Assembly: GCF_947507565.1 (NCBI RefSeq)
Contig: NC_089179.1
Coordinates: forward strand, 1,939,747-2,003,746
Length of the DNA: 64,000 nucleotides
From: Oscarella lobularis
Lineage: Eukaryota > Porifera > Homoscleromorpha > Homosclerophorida > Oscarellidae
Direction of reading: 5' to 3'
Shown here: positions 31,342-43,367 of the stretch, in pieces
Numbering within the stretch: position 1 is the stretch's first letter
Layout of the letters: each line of letters opens with the position of its first letter
Translations under genes and position numbers: made by a program
Notes under the pieces: model-generated
Told to the model about the DNA's origin: nothing
What the model saw: only the letters and a program-made list of their open reading frames with translations
Database searches by the model: none

Positions 31342-31479
31342 TTTTATATTTTCTTTTTTCTTTAATTATTAAGTAGTTACGACGAAAAGGGATTTGCATG
31401 TTTTTTTACCGCCCGAGGTTCATTTTGCACGAATATTTTGATTTTTATCATTTGTGATAGAGACAGTTTCGAAAAGAAA

Positions 31480-34400
31480 GTGAAGAGGCGCCTGTGGATA
31501 AGTGACAGCTGATGCCGTCCCACCATCGACATTTCGTCGATGATCAAATATCGTACGTCTTCGAACCTCTCTTGCAGGTCTCTAAGAGAAGGTCCTTGTA
31601 CGTCGGAAAATGACGTCTTCTGCAAAGGAATGCGTAAAAGCGAGAGGAGCGTTTGTCCACCAATATTGAATGCTGCAACACCAGTAGGTGCTGCAAGTAT
31701 GCAATCGCTTCCGAGCATTTCCTTTATGCAATTTATTAGATACGACTTTCCGGTTCCAGCGGAACCGCAAACAATCATTCGAAGCGGCTTGCATTCGAAG
31801 CCGCTTTTTGTCAACTCGTGTGGCTGCGAACGATGTCGTACGCTAATTTCTGATTGCCTTGAAGAAGGCTTGAATCGGCAGCCGCAACGAGCTCCTTATT
31901 GGATGAAGTGCTTTTTTACGCGCTTCCGTTACAAATTTTGGAGCCTCTGACAACGGTGGAAACTGCGCAAGTTTTTCCGACCAGTTGTAGTGTGCGAGAT
32001 CTCCCTGATTAAATTCGGAATCTCTTGTGTCGTCCTCGTCAAAGTCATCGGATGAGTTGGGAGGACGGCACAATTTCATCCAGTCATCTTGATCTCGGAT
32101 CTTTTTCTGTCCAAGATCTTTCTCTTCGTCTTTCTGCGCCATATTTGGATCTTCCTCTGTCTCTTCAAAAGGCATTTGAATATTGGCTATTGATTCAATA
32201 TCTTCCATCAGTTCAATTCTATTGACCAACTTTTTGCTGGCCGTTCGAATGAACTTTTTGAAAGCTTTTGTGGAAGGCAGAGGAATGGTTTCACCGTCTG
32301 TATCGGTGATCTCATTTTCTGCTTCCTCTTCTTCAATAGTCAAATCGTCTAGCTTACGAAAAGGTTTGAATTTCATCAACTGATAGTAACAGCACTTTTC
32401 GTACTGTTCCTTGTTTGACTTATTGCAAAGGATTCGCGGTGCTACACGAATGACTATAGACTTGTGTCTGCGCACCGTTTTACCCTTTGCGTTTATATAG
32501 TAGTCAGAGACGTAGTCCAGTAGACAAACGTCTTCAACTTCTACCGAACGTCTCATGTACTCTTCTATTACAGTTGGAAGCGTTGCAGTTCGCCCTGGCT
32601 TTGCAGCCGGATCGACTTCACGCTTATTCTCTAAAAAGAGCGTTTTGAATTCGCGAGTCGATGTCACCAGCTTTTTGCCCATAATTAGATGGCAAGTTTC
32701 CTGTGCTGAATAGTCGCGCTCGCCAACGGTTTTCATTAGCAATTTGGAAACGGCCTTTCGAGCCGGATCGTCCGTGGACATTGACTCGGTAATCATCTTA
32801 AACGTTTCCTTCAGCGTTGCTGATTGCGGTTCGCTCTTTGTTGCGTATTTTGCGATATACTCACCAACAGCGTATGGGCTGACGATAACTTGCATGTCAA
32901 CATTCGCTCGCCAACCTTCCAGCTGGAAGCGATTGTGACTGTTTACGCGAGGATCGTTGCGCTTGTGTGTTACCTCCGCCTCTGTATGACGTTCCGGTTT
33001 TCCGAAAGGAGAAATTTCCAGTGTCGTTTCTTTCCTCAGCGGTTTTGGAAACTTGAAACGACACACCAACTCTCCAATAAAATTTGTTTTAAGGCAAGTT
33101 GTTTGCTTGCACTCTGTATGGCGCTCAACAGTGGCTATCAGACGCTTGTAATCCGCGTCATGATCGCTAATGTCGGCCCACTTTTCATGGCACGGATGAT
33201 TTCCTGTCTTTGTTTGCGGCATTTCTCCTTTGCCTTCTTCGTCGAAAGAAGGATTCATTGTCGACACAAGCCAATCGGCAAAGTCGACAATTTCTTGACC
33301 TTCTTCGCTTAGAATCTCTTTCATTCTCTCTTCGTTTGGTTTATCGTCTTTACCAAGTTGAAACTCGGGGTAATCCTTTATGCGACGAGTTATCTCTTCG
33401 CAATCAGGAGCATCCCGAATCCAACCGATGCCGTGCATGTGAGCACTGCCACGATGCTGGTATTCTATGCGAGCCCAATAGTCTGTCTGTAAAGCAGTAG
33501 ACGTTTGCCATAATATTTTTGCAAATAGTCAGTGGCTCGTTTAGTAAATAGCCAGTCGGCTAGCATGGGATTGCTGTTCAGAGTCTCGTTTCGATCTCTA
33601 TACTCTGCATGCAATTGCTCTGCAGTTTTATCTGGACTATAATGCGCTGCCAAATTGAAAAACTCGGGCCAATGCAAATCGGCTGCGCTCAAAGTAAAGA
33701 AGCAGCTTGGCGAACCGACTTTTTCCATCATGGCAAAAAGATTCTTTTTCTGCATGTTCCAGTACTGTTTCGTACCATGCAGACTTTTGCCAAAGTGGAC
33801 AACTTTGTTAGGAAATGAAGAGCTTTCTCTGACGTTTTTGTCATCTCTCGGAGTTCCTCAACGGTGAGGGCTGCATCGCTCGGATTTTGTTTGACAAAAA
33901 CCCGAGCTGTTTCTAACGCCCGCCACCTCATCATTGTATTCAAAGCAAAATACCTCAAACGCGGATGCCGAGCAAAACGCCCGTCTTTATACCGCATTAT
34001 GTGTTTCAGGTATTCGCCCAACGTAACTGACCGTAATCGGGGACTACGGAAGTCTCCTGCCCCCGTTAGAAATAACGCCGGAAAGGCTTGCGTAAAGTAG
34101 CCTTCCGTCGTAAACTCACTAATGGGATTACTGCCGTAAGTGGGCCAGCTCATATGGTCCTGCTGGTCACCATTTTCCTTGCAGCTATCTCCTTTTTCTT
34201 CAGCCTGTTCATCGGCAGACTTGCTTCCAAGACTGTCGATAAATTTATCAAGCTTTTGCCTTTCTGTTAGGTTTAATGCTGCGGAAGGCAAGACAGAATG
34301 CGAAAAGTGGACTGCATCGTCCTCGTCTTCATTCGTGTCTTTTGCCTCGTCAGCATTAGCGCCAACAGGAGAAATATCTTCGAAGGAGGCATCGTCATTA

Positions 34401-35518
34401 TCCGCTCTAATATGCAAATGTGCAAGCATCACATGGAGATCGTCAAGTTCTCCATCTTCAGGAAGAGCTTCTAATGCCTCGGAATCTATCTCTATGTTCT
34501 CGTAATACTTGTTGTTCCTTTTCAAGTTTACGAGTGCCTCGAGAACTCGTTGTCGCCTTACGCGGAAGTTATTGACCTTACCGGAAGTGCGCGTCTGGCG
34601 AACAACGACCATACCCAAATTACTCTTTGTTCTAGGCAGACGGGTCAAAACCGACTGCACATTTTGGGGCAAATTTAGCACGTGACCACGGTATCCAAAT
34701 TGCCTTCCGGCCGGCAATCTGAAAATGTGCATCATTGGTGCTATTTGCGCTATGAGCATTTCTTCGACAACTGATAAATTCTTAAGAGGCAGTGGAACAC
34801 GCCCAGGATTCATGTTGTTGTCGGATGTAAGAAGGCCTACACAACCGTTTCCTTGGTCAGTTGTGCACTGCTTGCACATTTGTGTGCTGTACCTTATGTC
34901 TAAAGTGGGCCACGACTCCTCGCACGCAACACACGTATGGAAGGTTAGACCTTCCATGCGTTTGTGAAATGTGTCTAAGCGAGGATAATGTGCAGATGCA
35001 AATTCATCTTGCGTCGCCCACTCTTTCCAAAAAGGGACCCTTTCCTCGCCCATTTCACCTGATTTTTCACGAAGAGCAGCTTCCTGCTTCTTTCGTCGCT
35101 TTCTTTGCGCTTCCATATCGTTTCGAAACTGCTTTTCATCCGCAGTCACATCTCGTCTTTTAGCTGAATTGCGCTTGGCATTAGCTAAAAGGCGCTTTTG
35201 GCGCTCTTCTTTCGTTTCATTATCTCTTCGGAGAGACTTCACCACAGCGTCACGTGACTGACGCTCTTTGCGTTCTTCTGGCGCTTCATTATCTCTTCGG
35301 AGAGACTTTACCATAGCGTCACGTGACAGACCCTCTTTGCGTTCTTCTGGCGTTTCACTCTCTTCGGAGAGACTTCACCATAGCGTCACGTGACATACAC
35401 TCTTGGCGTTCTTCTAGCGTTTCTGCTCTTCTTTTTGCCTTGTGGCTTTCGACGTCCTTCCTGTCTCCTCGGCACTTTCGGAAGACCTCTTGCGACGCAT
35501 TCTAAAGAGAGAATCGCA
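31480..35518 (-). pseudogene. Helitron Rep-helicase, truncated in the helicase
   Basis: The N-terminus from 35518 (MRRKRSSESAEETGRT) passes a repeated coiled region, then a zinc-rich block (HTCVACEESWPTL, TQMCKQCTTDQGNGC), LPAGRQFGYRGHVLNLPQNV, and the helitron-like domain. The Rep catalytic motifs are visible: the HUH-type box RGSAHMHGIGW (about 33430) and the tyrosine box VGEYIAKYATKSE (about 32850). The helicase has Walker A in VCGSAGTGKSYLIN and Walker B in YLIIDEMSMVG but ends soon after, so motifs II-VI beyond it are lost. Frames change near 33740, 33460 and 31810; some of these may be introns. It would nick and roll out a single strand. Coding density suggests a fairly young but dead copy. 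Confidence 0.88.
35195..35400 (-). repeat. In-gene tandem repeat of about 80 bp (SLRRDNE units)
   Basis: Three copies of a unit with CACGTGAC and CTTCGGAGAGACTT encode repeats of the type VKSLRRDNE-x-x-EERKERQSRDA, a charged coil at the N-terminus of the Helitron protein. One copy has an 8-bp loss (TTTCACTCTC), which shifts the frame. Confidence 0.85.
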
Positions 35519-35652
35519 TTTTTCGGTCTCGTTCTGCGCGTCAGACTGATTTAGACAATTAGTTCGCCTTCGTTCGCGAGCGAGTCGCCTTTGTCTTGAA
35601 GAGGGGGATTCCCCTGAAGTGCCTTCGTATTTGTGCGACTTTTTATTCGTTA

Positions 35653-38256
35653 CAGAGTTGCCAACCTAGAAGGAGGTAAATGCGTGAGATTGGGCGCGCG
35701 CTTCGCGCCGAAAATTTTTTAGACCACGCCCCTCTAAATCTATTAAACCACGCCTACATTCTACTAAAGCTACTTTTTGGAGTGCTCGTCATTATATCTC
35801 TTCGTCGCTTTTTTGGCGTCTTCAAGCACTCTTTTGCTGGGATTGAATTTGTAGCAGGGCTCAACATCGTGCATTTTGATTCCAATTATGCTCGACAAAG
35901 TTCCATTCAGGTCAAGACGAGACCGATAACTTGTTTTGTTCATCTTGATCATGCTGAAGAAGCGTTCTTCTCCAGCATTCGAATGTGGTAGAACGAGGAC
36001 TATTTCCGCTACCTTAGCCAAAAAGCGAAATTTGAGGGTGCAGCCATCTGCTGATTTTATCTGTGACAGATACGCCCAAACAATGTCCATTCTCGTAAAT
36101 TCAGATATTGCCTGAGTTTCTTCGTCAACAATTTCTTCCTTAGCATCCCTCCAAACGGAACTTGGAATATCATCTTTTTCCATCAGTTGATATTCGATGA
36201 ATTCGTCGTGAATTGCATCAATTTCTTCAGGTTCAAACTTTAGAAAGTTGTTGAACCGGGTCACAAAATACTCTACGTCAGCATAATCAGCATCTTCCCT
36301 CCTTTCAAAATTAACCAATTTGGCACGTTTCAACGTTTCATCGGTTAGCGGCAGTTTTGCAACCATATACCGTGCTGCTGCTATGTAGTATTTCTTTACT
36401 GCCGACAGGAATTTTTCCACTTTTCTTTCGGTAACGGATACTTCGCTTTCTAACTTCTGCAGTTCTTGCCTCGCATTGATTCCGATAAACAGTGAATCAT
36501 CATCACATTGATTTTCCGGCTCAGCGTATGGAACACCATTCAAATTAGGATAGTTGTTAAGAACTGATATTTTAATAAATTTTGAAAAGGTTTTCCGCAG
36601 AAAGTTAAGGCAATGAGGATACAAATAGTAGATAGCTGGATCTTCCCTTTGCAGAAAAACGTTAAACTTCACAAGATCAGAAAGTACAGTCTTATAAAAT
36701 AAAAGATACAGCTTCGTCATGGGATTGCTAAAGAGAGCAGCTAAACGTCTAAACCGTGCCTGTGGTTCTTCGGCCGAAAGAAAGTAAGACTTAAGGCCAT
36801 CGTAAAGTTTCAATATACGCTCAACGGCATTGATTAAACTTAACCATCTTGTGGACACATGCTTAACAACTTGCTGATAGGTTATGTCGCAGAAACAGCA
36901 GAAGTCAGCAAGAGAATTTTTCCTTTTCGAGCTTTTGTCAAACCAGTATAGAGGTCTATTGCCATTTCTTCAATATCAAATCCGCTTTCTAATGCAAAGG
37001 CAGAAGAAGCGGCATTTCCAATGTTGTGCGAAATGTGGCAAAGGCAACCCAGAAAATAGACATTGGGATTGACTTGTAGTACCCTCGATTTTATCGAGTT
37101 GTGTTTACCCAAGTTCACGCTGGCATTGTCCACACTAAATCCGACGCAGTTGTTCCACGAAACATTACACGTTCTCAAAACATCTGAAATTTTTGAAAAA
37201 ATTTCAGCAGAAGTTGCAGCATTAACGCCATCGGTCGTTCCCATATCAAGAAACCTAGATTCGATTCGGTGACGATTTGTATCAAATATTTTGACGGTGA
37301 TCGGATTCATTTTAAGAAGGCCAGTGTCATTTGATCCGTCAGTTGCCAAAGTGAAAGGCTGATGCTGCATTGCCTCAATAAGTTCTCTTTTGAAAGCCGG
37401 TGCTACTGCTCCGTTAAGAATAGCAGTAGTTTTTGTCCGCGCACAGGAAAAGCCTTTGGCAACGTCGCCGTCGAAAACAGAACGTATCATTGGGCCTCAG
37501 ATGATCAGCAACCGCAATAGGAACGTTGTGCTGGGCAAGGAGAGTGCTGATTTTAACTTCAGCTGTAATAATCTACCAAAACTGCTATTAATTTACGCAA
37601 CAAAGTCTGAAAGAACATACCTTTTGGGCCAACGGTCGATCACTTGAAGAAAAAGTGATTCGATTCTGCTTATCCAACTTCTTAGACAGCTCCAAGTGCC
37701 TGGTTCCTTGTGCATGCCTTGAAACGTCAGCCTCTCCTTGATGTTTACATGAAAGTGTTTTATTGCAGATTGTGCAATGAAAGGAATAGCTGTCCTGCCT
37801 AACAGGTTGAAGAAACGAATACTTTCGTGTCCAGTCCTTGTTGAATTTCGTGTGATAGGTCGCTGCGCCGCGCACATCTGCGCACTTTTTTCTCTTTGAT
37901 GGAGTTCCAACGGAAATGATGTCAGGATCGGCCATCGAATCGCTGTCACTCGAAGCCATAACAGTCAAGGGCGTATATGTCTGAGCAAAGAATGAAAGTA
38001 CAAGTCAGACCTCAGATCAGACGCTAACCAGAAATGAAAGGTGGAGGCGATGCTGACGAGTTTCCGTGTGCTAGCGAAAAGTAGGAGTCTGGCAGTAGCG
38101 CGCGTGAAAGAAGTCGTAATCAAGCGCGCTAAACCAAATATGTCTATTGTAAAATATTTTCAAAATGCGTGAGAAATTTGAGGCTAAGCGTGAGAGCGTG
38201 AGATGAAGTCAAAATGCGTGAGTGTCACGCACAATGCGTGACACTTGGCAGGACTG
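35653..38256. mobile_element. hAT element inserted in the Helitron leader
   Basis: Ends CAGAGTTGCCAAC and, inversely, CAGTCCTGCCAAG form short imperfect TIRs; both sides show TCGTTA (35647-35652 and 38257-38262). hAT duplications are normally 8 bp, so two positions would have changed or this family makes 6. Subterminal ATGCGTGAG words occur at both ends. The transposase gene fills the interior. Length is 2.6 kb. Confidence 0.85.
35770..37968 (-). pseudogene. hAT transposase (BED-like finger, dimerisation domain)
   Basis: The first exon (37968-about 37610) starts near MASSDSDSMADPDIISVG and has a BED-type finger: DSYSFHCTICNKTLSCKH with HAQGTRHLELSKK. After an intron the core reads LRPMIRSVFDGDVAKGF, FTLATDGSNDTGLLKM (first Asp), NNCVGFSVDNASVNLG (second Asp), FLGCLCHISHNIG. 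A frameshift near 36890 separates it from HVSTRWLSLINAVERIL and the helical insertion. The C-terminus has SNAGEERFFSMIKMNKTSYR, the hAT dimerisation motif with the catalytic Glu, and ends at 35770. Only the one frameshift breaks it clearly. It resembles C17orf113/ZMYM-like domesticated relatives by memory. Confidence 0.87.
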
Positions 38257-38648
38257 TCGTTAGCGGCAGCAAAGCCTGCCGCATTGAAGAGTCGCATGCA
38301 TTATTTGGCAAAAAAATCGGCGCGTGCCCACTCAAAGTGGGCGCGACGACCGATATCATCCCGTGAGGTGATTCAACCGCAGACGCATCATGAACGCGGA
38401 GCGGGATCAAGCCCACGCGATCGTTCGCAGTTCGCGAAGCGATCGATTTGCTGGTATCTTCATGGGAGAAAGGAGAAAAGCTGGTGTCATTCATTGAGAA
38501 GCTGTGTGACGTCACAATGTAGAGGTGTTTGATGTTGCAATGGTTGCAAGGCACAGTCTTTCTAAATAGCTACAGTGACGGCGATCGAGTGGTGTTCCAC
38601 TCTTTGTGCAAAGAGCGATCGTGATCGAGCATCGCGATCGTTCCTTGA

Positions 38649-38845
38649 GAATCGCTCTTCAAGCGATCCTCACGATCGCTCTTCGAGCGATCGCCACGAT
38701 CGCTCTTCGAGCCACGATCGCTCTTCGAGCGGTCGCCACGATCGCTCTTCGAGCGATCTCCACGATCGCTCTTCGAGCGATCGCCACGATCGCTCTTCGA
38801 GCGATTTCCACGATCGCTCTTTGAGCGATCCTCACGATCGGCCTG
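38649..38845 (+). repeat. 24-bp palindromic hairpin array
   Basis: Eight head-to-tail copies of about 24 bp with core ATCGCTCTTCGAGCGAT, each a 7-bp stem with a 3-base loop (ATCGCTC-TTC-GAGCGAT), joined by CCTCACG or CTCCACG linkers. One copy is shortened. The array could fold into a row of hairpins on either strand. Open frames across it (DRSSSD or IALRAI repeats) are by-products. Confidence 0.93.
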
Positions 38846-39423
38846 CTATGTTCTGGGTGCTTTTTGACCGTGTCGCGTGACTCGCGTCACAGGTATATAC
38901 GATGCACGTTAATGATTGTGACGTCAGAGTGTGACAATCAAAACCGTCGTTTCCCTTCTCAGCGCATTTATAACACGGAAAATAGCACACATCAATTTGA
39001 AGCAGGGGTTTCTACGCATTTTTTCCGATTATGAAAGAAAAAACGCTTTATTCGCGCCGTAAATCGCCTTTTTCGGGTCACCGTTTTCGGCCCTATGTCA
39101 CGCATGCGCTTTACAAAGTGAGGGTTTTTCTTATGTGACGTCACAATACGGAGCGAACAGACACACAGACAGACAGACACACATACAGACACTTCCGGTC
39201 CTAAGATCACGTTTGAGAGTGCCTCCCTCCGCCGTTATACGGGCTCCACCCGTACAACTCTGGTGGTCGGCTCCATAATAGTCTGTACCCGTGTGATTAG
39301 TCAGAGTTTAGACAGTTCAGTTAGTTTGTCCGGTGTAGTGAAGCGTCGAGTGAGTGTGTGCGTGTCCGACTAAGAATGAAAACGACTGAGCGCTCATCCG
39401 ATTCGAACACAGAATTTCGACAT

Positions 39424-39448
39424 TGGTGACAGGATCGTGATTCGAACC
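39424..39448 (+). promoter_or_regulatory. Candidate tRNA primer-binding site of an LTR element
   Basis: TGGTGACAGGATCGTGATTC continues to GAACC. Its complement has the exact layout of a tRNA 3' end: CCA, a discriminator base A, a 7-nt acceptor strand TCCTGTC, then C-A-C-G-A and the T-loop TTCGAAT with G before it. It follows ...TTCGACA-T, consistent with the CA end of a 5' LTR and one spacer base. I could not name the tRNA. Confidence 0.6.
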
Positions 39449-39531
39449 GACGCCTCTCGAATTTGCGTGGGAGGGAAAGAGGACGGAATTCGACGAGCGA
39501 CGAGCGACGACTGACGGTGACAGGCGTTGGA

Positions 39532-40417
39532 ATGGCGAACAACGACGGAGGCGGAGGAGGCGGAGGAGGCGGGGGTCACGCGCCTAAAATCGTCGCTCTC
39601 CCGTCGCTTTTCGAGGACGGCGACATTGAAGAATGGATTGCGCGCACGTCGACGTGTGTGCAAATGCGAACCACTGGGACGCTGACATGAAGGTTGGCGC
39701 GGCGCCAGCCTATCTAAGAGGACGAGCGGCGCTCGTCTACCGTGATTTCGACGATGGTCAGAAGGACACGTGGGACCATTGGAAGGAGGCTCTTATCGCA
39801 GCGCTAGCGCCGAATACCGCCGAGCGCAGACGGATCGCGCGCCAGTATCTCTTCAGTATCTCTTCAGTCGCGGCGAAACTCTTATGTGGGATATGAACGA
39901 GCCACTTCAGAAGTACGTACGGAAGATCACCAGGCTGGTCGATCGAGGATTCCCAGAGTTAGCGGGAGACGCGCGAAAGAATATGCTAATTGAGCGGTTC
40001 ACGGATGGAATTCCCGACGAGATCGCTAATGAGTTGCAGCTACACCCCGTTCCTGAAAAGATGCTGCAGGCTACGATGGACAGAGCTGAGGAATTGATCC
40101 TTCACTGGAAGCGAAGGAAAGCGATGCCGCAATGGAAAGTTGGAAACCGCCCAAAGGCAGTCGCAGCTGTCGGGATCGGGGAGGCGTCTGTCTGGGATCG
40201 ATGGGAACCTACAGCGGCGGCGCCGCCACCGCCCCTTTTCGAACAATCGTTGGAACCGACGCGCCCGGAGCCGAAAAAGCCAGAGAGACGCCAGCCAGAA
40301 CGAAGGGATCGCAGCGAGGATCGGTTGGCGTCAGCGCTTTTGAAGCTGGAAGAGAGATTGTTACGACTAGACGATCGAGAAAGACATACATGTAGAAAAC
40401 ATATAAATATCTTCTGA
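39532..40417 (+). pseudogene. gag: LTR retrotransposon gag (Ty3-like), 3'-truncated
   Basis: ATG 39532 opens MANNDGGGGGGGGGGH, then IVALPSLFEDGDIEEWIA, and after a one-base shift DADMKVGAAPAYLRGRAALV and DTWDHWKEALIAALAP, a Ty3-type capsid pattern. An 11-bp tandem duplication (TATCTCTTCAG twice, near 39848) shifts the frame again; NEPLQKYVRKITRLVDRGFP and EIANELQLHP complete the capsid C-terminus. A charged tail ends at 40417. No zinc knuckle, protease or pol follows: element sequence stops at about 40400. The LTR upstream cannot be delimited because the 3' copy is absent. Confidence 0.75.
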
Positions 40418-42449
40418 AGTGGCGGTGAGCGATGGCGTCTATCTCATTGACAGAGAAATAGAGATATAATAAGACCACTTGGCGCAAAACCGATGCCACA
40501 GGCGACGGATAAGAAGCTATTAACAGGCGGTTGAGAAAGCGCGGCCTATGTTAGACCACAACTGCATGACCGCGTCACAGGCTGAACTGGGCTTCGCATA
40601 TGGGTCCCTAGCAAAAAACAGCACTGATTAACTGTGCTATCAGGCGACTCGCGATCGAGGGGCCGGCCTCCGATGAATATTCGACCGGCATTTCGAACGA
40701 GGAGACGCCGCCACTAAAAGCATTTCTTCTATAGACAGCTCCTTGACATTCTCGCGAGTAAAGGAACTGCGCGGTACCTTTTCATAGCAAGTCGGTCGTT
40801 TCTCAGTTGTTTGCGTAGCGACAGGGCGAAGCGAGTGACGATAAAGACCATTCTGGGCGCGAAAACGGGTCGGATCAAAACCTACCCGAATTCAGCGAAC
40901 CCGTTGATTTAGCTGCGTTGAATTATTCTCGTATCGACTTAAGACGTCCGGGTCCAGCTGTCGGAATTGAACTGACGGCAGGAGCGGCAACGCAGTCAGC
41001 AGATGGAAAAACAGTTACAATTGAACTGGACAATTCAGACTTGAAAAAGTGAAGCTAAATGCAGGAATTGGAACAGTTGCCAAGCGCGTTTATCCGTCGA
41101 CAAGAATGGGAATTATGTTTTTAGTCACTTCTCTTTTGAGATTTTCTTAATTACAATAGTTTTTGTGAAAGCAGCTGCAACAAGTGTGTTGTTGTACTTC
41201 ACGTCTTTATTATGATGTAATTGTAACATTTTCCAAAGAATTGACTGAGATTAAACGAAACAAAATAGTGTTGACGAGCTTTTTTCGGAGGTTCTGGAAC
41301 AGGAAAAGGTGGCAGAGGAAGGAAGAGGAAAAGCTAAGCTGTCAATCCGGCAGTTCACAGAGCAGAGCCAATAAATGTCCTGATTTTCAAAACGAAGACA
41401 GCAATAAAGGGAAGATGAGTCCGCCGGCACCACCTCCGCAGCACACGTAGCATTGAATCAAGAACCTGATGAAGGTAGCAGCGGCCAGCCTTCGAGCAGA
41501 TCTTCTGGACAAATAAGGAGTCTCTCGCGCCGAGCTCTCGAGCAATATCAGGTCACGAATAGAGTATTCTCCGAACCAGACACGGATGACGAAGAATGGG
41601 GGCCTTGAAAACTTCATATATTTCAGAACTTCAGAAAAAAAAGATTAGTGTTATACGTTTTGTCTAAAAAGCGATTACGTTATCTAAACGCAATAGAAAG
41701 TAGCCCAAAGTAAGTGACAAATTACATTTCAGGTGTTAGAGGCGAGTTTAGAAAGTTCAATTTTGTCACGGCTGCACTAAAATAACCGTCTTTTTTTGAA
41801 CTCCCCGCCTTGCGCAAAGTATGCACAATTTCCTGCTCATGCGCACCGACCTTTTACATAGAAACAGGTATGCTTTCAGATTGTATGAGAGCTTCCTCGA
41901 ATGTGAGAATTGCTACGATGTCTTCTCGCATTCTCTGCCACCCGCCTATGTTTCGTCGAATCAATTTAGTGTCAAATTTATAAAGGTTTTTTGACTACTT
42001 GTCAATGACAGCCTCTGTCAGTCAATGACAGCATCTGTCAGTCTCCCTGCTCCTCCCGGTCGTCCGCCATCTACCAGTCGTGCCTTCGCCTTTCCTGCAT
42101 TTTTTTAACAGTCCGGAGATTTTTTCTTATCCTCTTTTGGACATGTCCAATGCAATGCTCTTTTTTGACTGTAGCATCATCTCCGTACGTCTAAAATCAA
42201 TACATTTTCAAACATTTTTTATAAATTTAGATGAGACCATATACGTGACCTAATTAGGTAACGTGCGTCGCCCTCGTGTCAGTTTGTGTTTGTAATAGCG
42301 CTTCGGCGCTTCTCTTTGCAATGACTAAGGTAAATTTGTGCATTAGCATTTGGACGCGAAACAGTAGGCAATAACTAATGGCGGCATGCGGCGGCGCTTC
42401 TGTTAACTAGCTCCCTCACCACTACAAATAGAAGCGTCACAACTCTGTA
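40418..42449. other. Spacer with weak coding traces
   Basis: Two short open stretches on the plus strand have a coding look: SRIDLRRPGPAVGIELTAG to about 41050, and an acidic tail EPDEGSSGQPSSRSSGQ ... FSEPDTDDEEW ending at TGA about 41608. I cannot assign either. A duplicated word (GTCAATGACAGC.TCTGTCA) lies at 41999-42040. The rest is AT-rich and unremarkable. Confidence 0.3.
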
Positions 42450-42886
42450 GAACTCGCACAGTTTACCGGCCTGGACCAGAGATCGCTTTGGCGGTGGGAA
42501 TCAGTGGAGTCGATTTATCGCGGCCGTGACACGTTTGGCTGCTTTCCGACGGGATTCGGTAAGTCGCTAATATTCCAATCTTATACGTCGGTGTGTGTTC
42601 GAGGTTCTTCACGGGAGCCAGCTGGATCATTTACCTCTAGTCATTGTCGCGAGTCCGCTAAAAATGTTGATACGCAACCAAATAAACGGCCTAGACCTCT
42701 TGGCGGCGGGAGTGGGTTACACAGATAAAGAAGATAGTCTCATCCTCAAGGGTGAGGTAAAAATAGTTTACAGAAGCTCCGAGAAGTCCCTACGTAATGA
42801 CAGGTGGAGATCATACCTTCAGCTGCCACACGTCGCGACGAAGTCCATACCGTTCTTGACTGGTGAGCATAATAGCAAATCTATAC

Positions 42887-43367
42887 TTATAAGCGCGACA
42901 GCCATCTTGAGTGGGCGCGGCTCTCGAGCGTTTGTCACCATACGTTTCGTCGTCGCTCTCTCGACGCGTTCGCGACGACGCGCAAAGCTCTCTCCCGTCG
43001 TGACCGCTTCGCGTGATCGGGTTTTCGGCCGCCGGCGTTTCCTTCGAGGGAAAGCTTCGAAACGCGCGAAGCGCGAGATTATACGCGTCCGAATGCTTGC
43101 ATCCGCGATCGACTTCGAATACGCGCAGCCTCGATCGTGCACTATACCCTTACTGGCCTGCTTTTTAGCACAGTTACAAGCATTCGGACGCGTGTAATCT
43201 CGCGTTTCGAAGCTGCCCCTCGAATGGGACGCCGTCGGCCGCGATCGGAAAGAGCTGTCCGCGTTGTCGCGAATGCGTCGAGACAGCGACGACGAAGCCT
43301 ACGGTGACAAACGCGCGAGGGCCGCGCCCAATCAATTAATTAATTAAGATGGCTGTCGCGTTTATAA
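42887..43367. mobile_element. Fold-back element of about 480 bp
   Basis: Two arms of roughly 220 bp are inverse copies: TTATAAGCGCGACAGCCATC at the left, and the inverse ending CGCGTTTATAA at the right, with matching TTTGTCACC, GTCGTCGCT and GCTTCGAAACGCG blocks inward. The arms have diverged by a few percent. The plus-strand frame over it (to 43197) and its reverse are Arg-rich artefacts. No target duplication could be recognised; the next element abuts it. Confidence 0.85.

Larger units (their letters stand above)
31006..35652 (-). mobile_element. Helitron with hairpin and CTAG 3' end
   Basis: On the minus strand, Rep/helicase coding is followed, at lower coordinates, by a perfect 9-bp stem hairpin (ATGATGGCT-ATCCA-AGCCATCAT, 31013-31035), then TAT, then CTAG (31006-31009) and a flanking T. 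Hairpin plus CTRR plus T is the Helitron 3' end; Hel elements insert between A and T without duplication. The 5' end (TC) was not found: the leader near 35.6 kb is interrupted by an hAT element and may continue after 38.26 kb. Between truncated helicase and terminus lies a complete RG-rich ORF on the other strand. Confidence 0.85.

Noticed and set aside
31123-31399. Pro/Arg-rich and Ala/Thr-rich minus-strand frames
   Set aside because: Antisense to the RG-rich exon, which has a start, acceptor and poly(A) signal.
38606-38880. IALRAI- and DRSSSD-repeat proteins, or a CRISPR array
   Set aside because: The units are contiguous 24-bp hairpins without variable spacers; the frames are by-products.
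42819-43197. Arg-rich frames on both strands
   Set aside because: They lie across the arms of a fold-back element and are mirror copies of each other.
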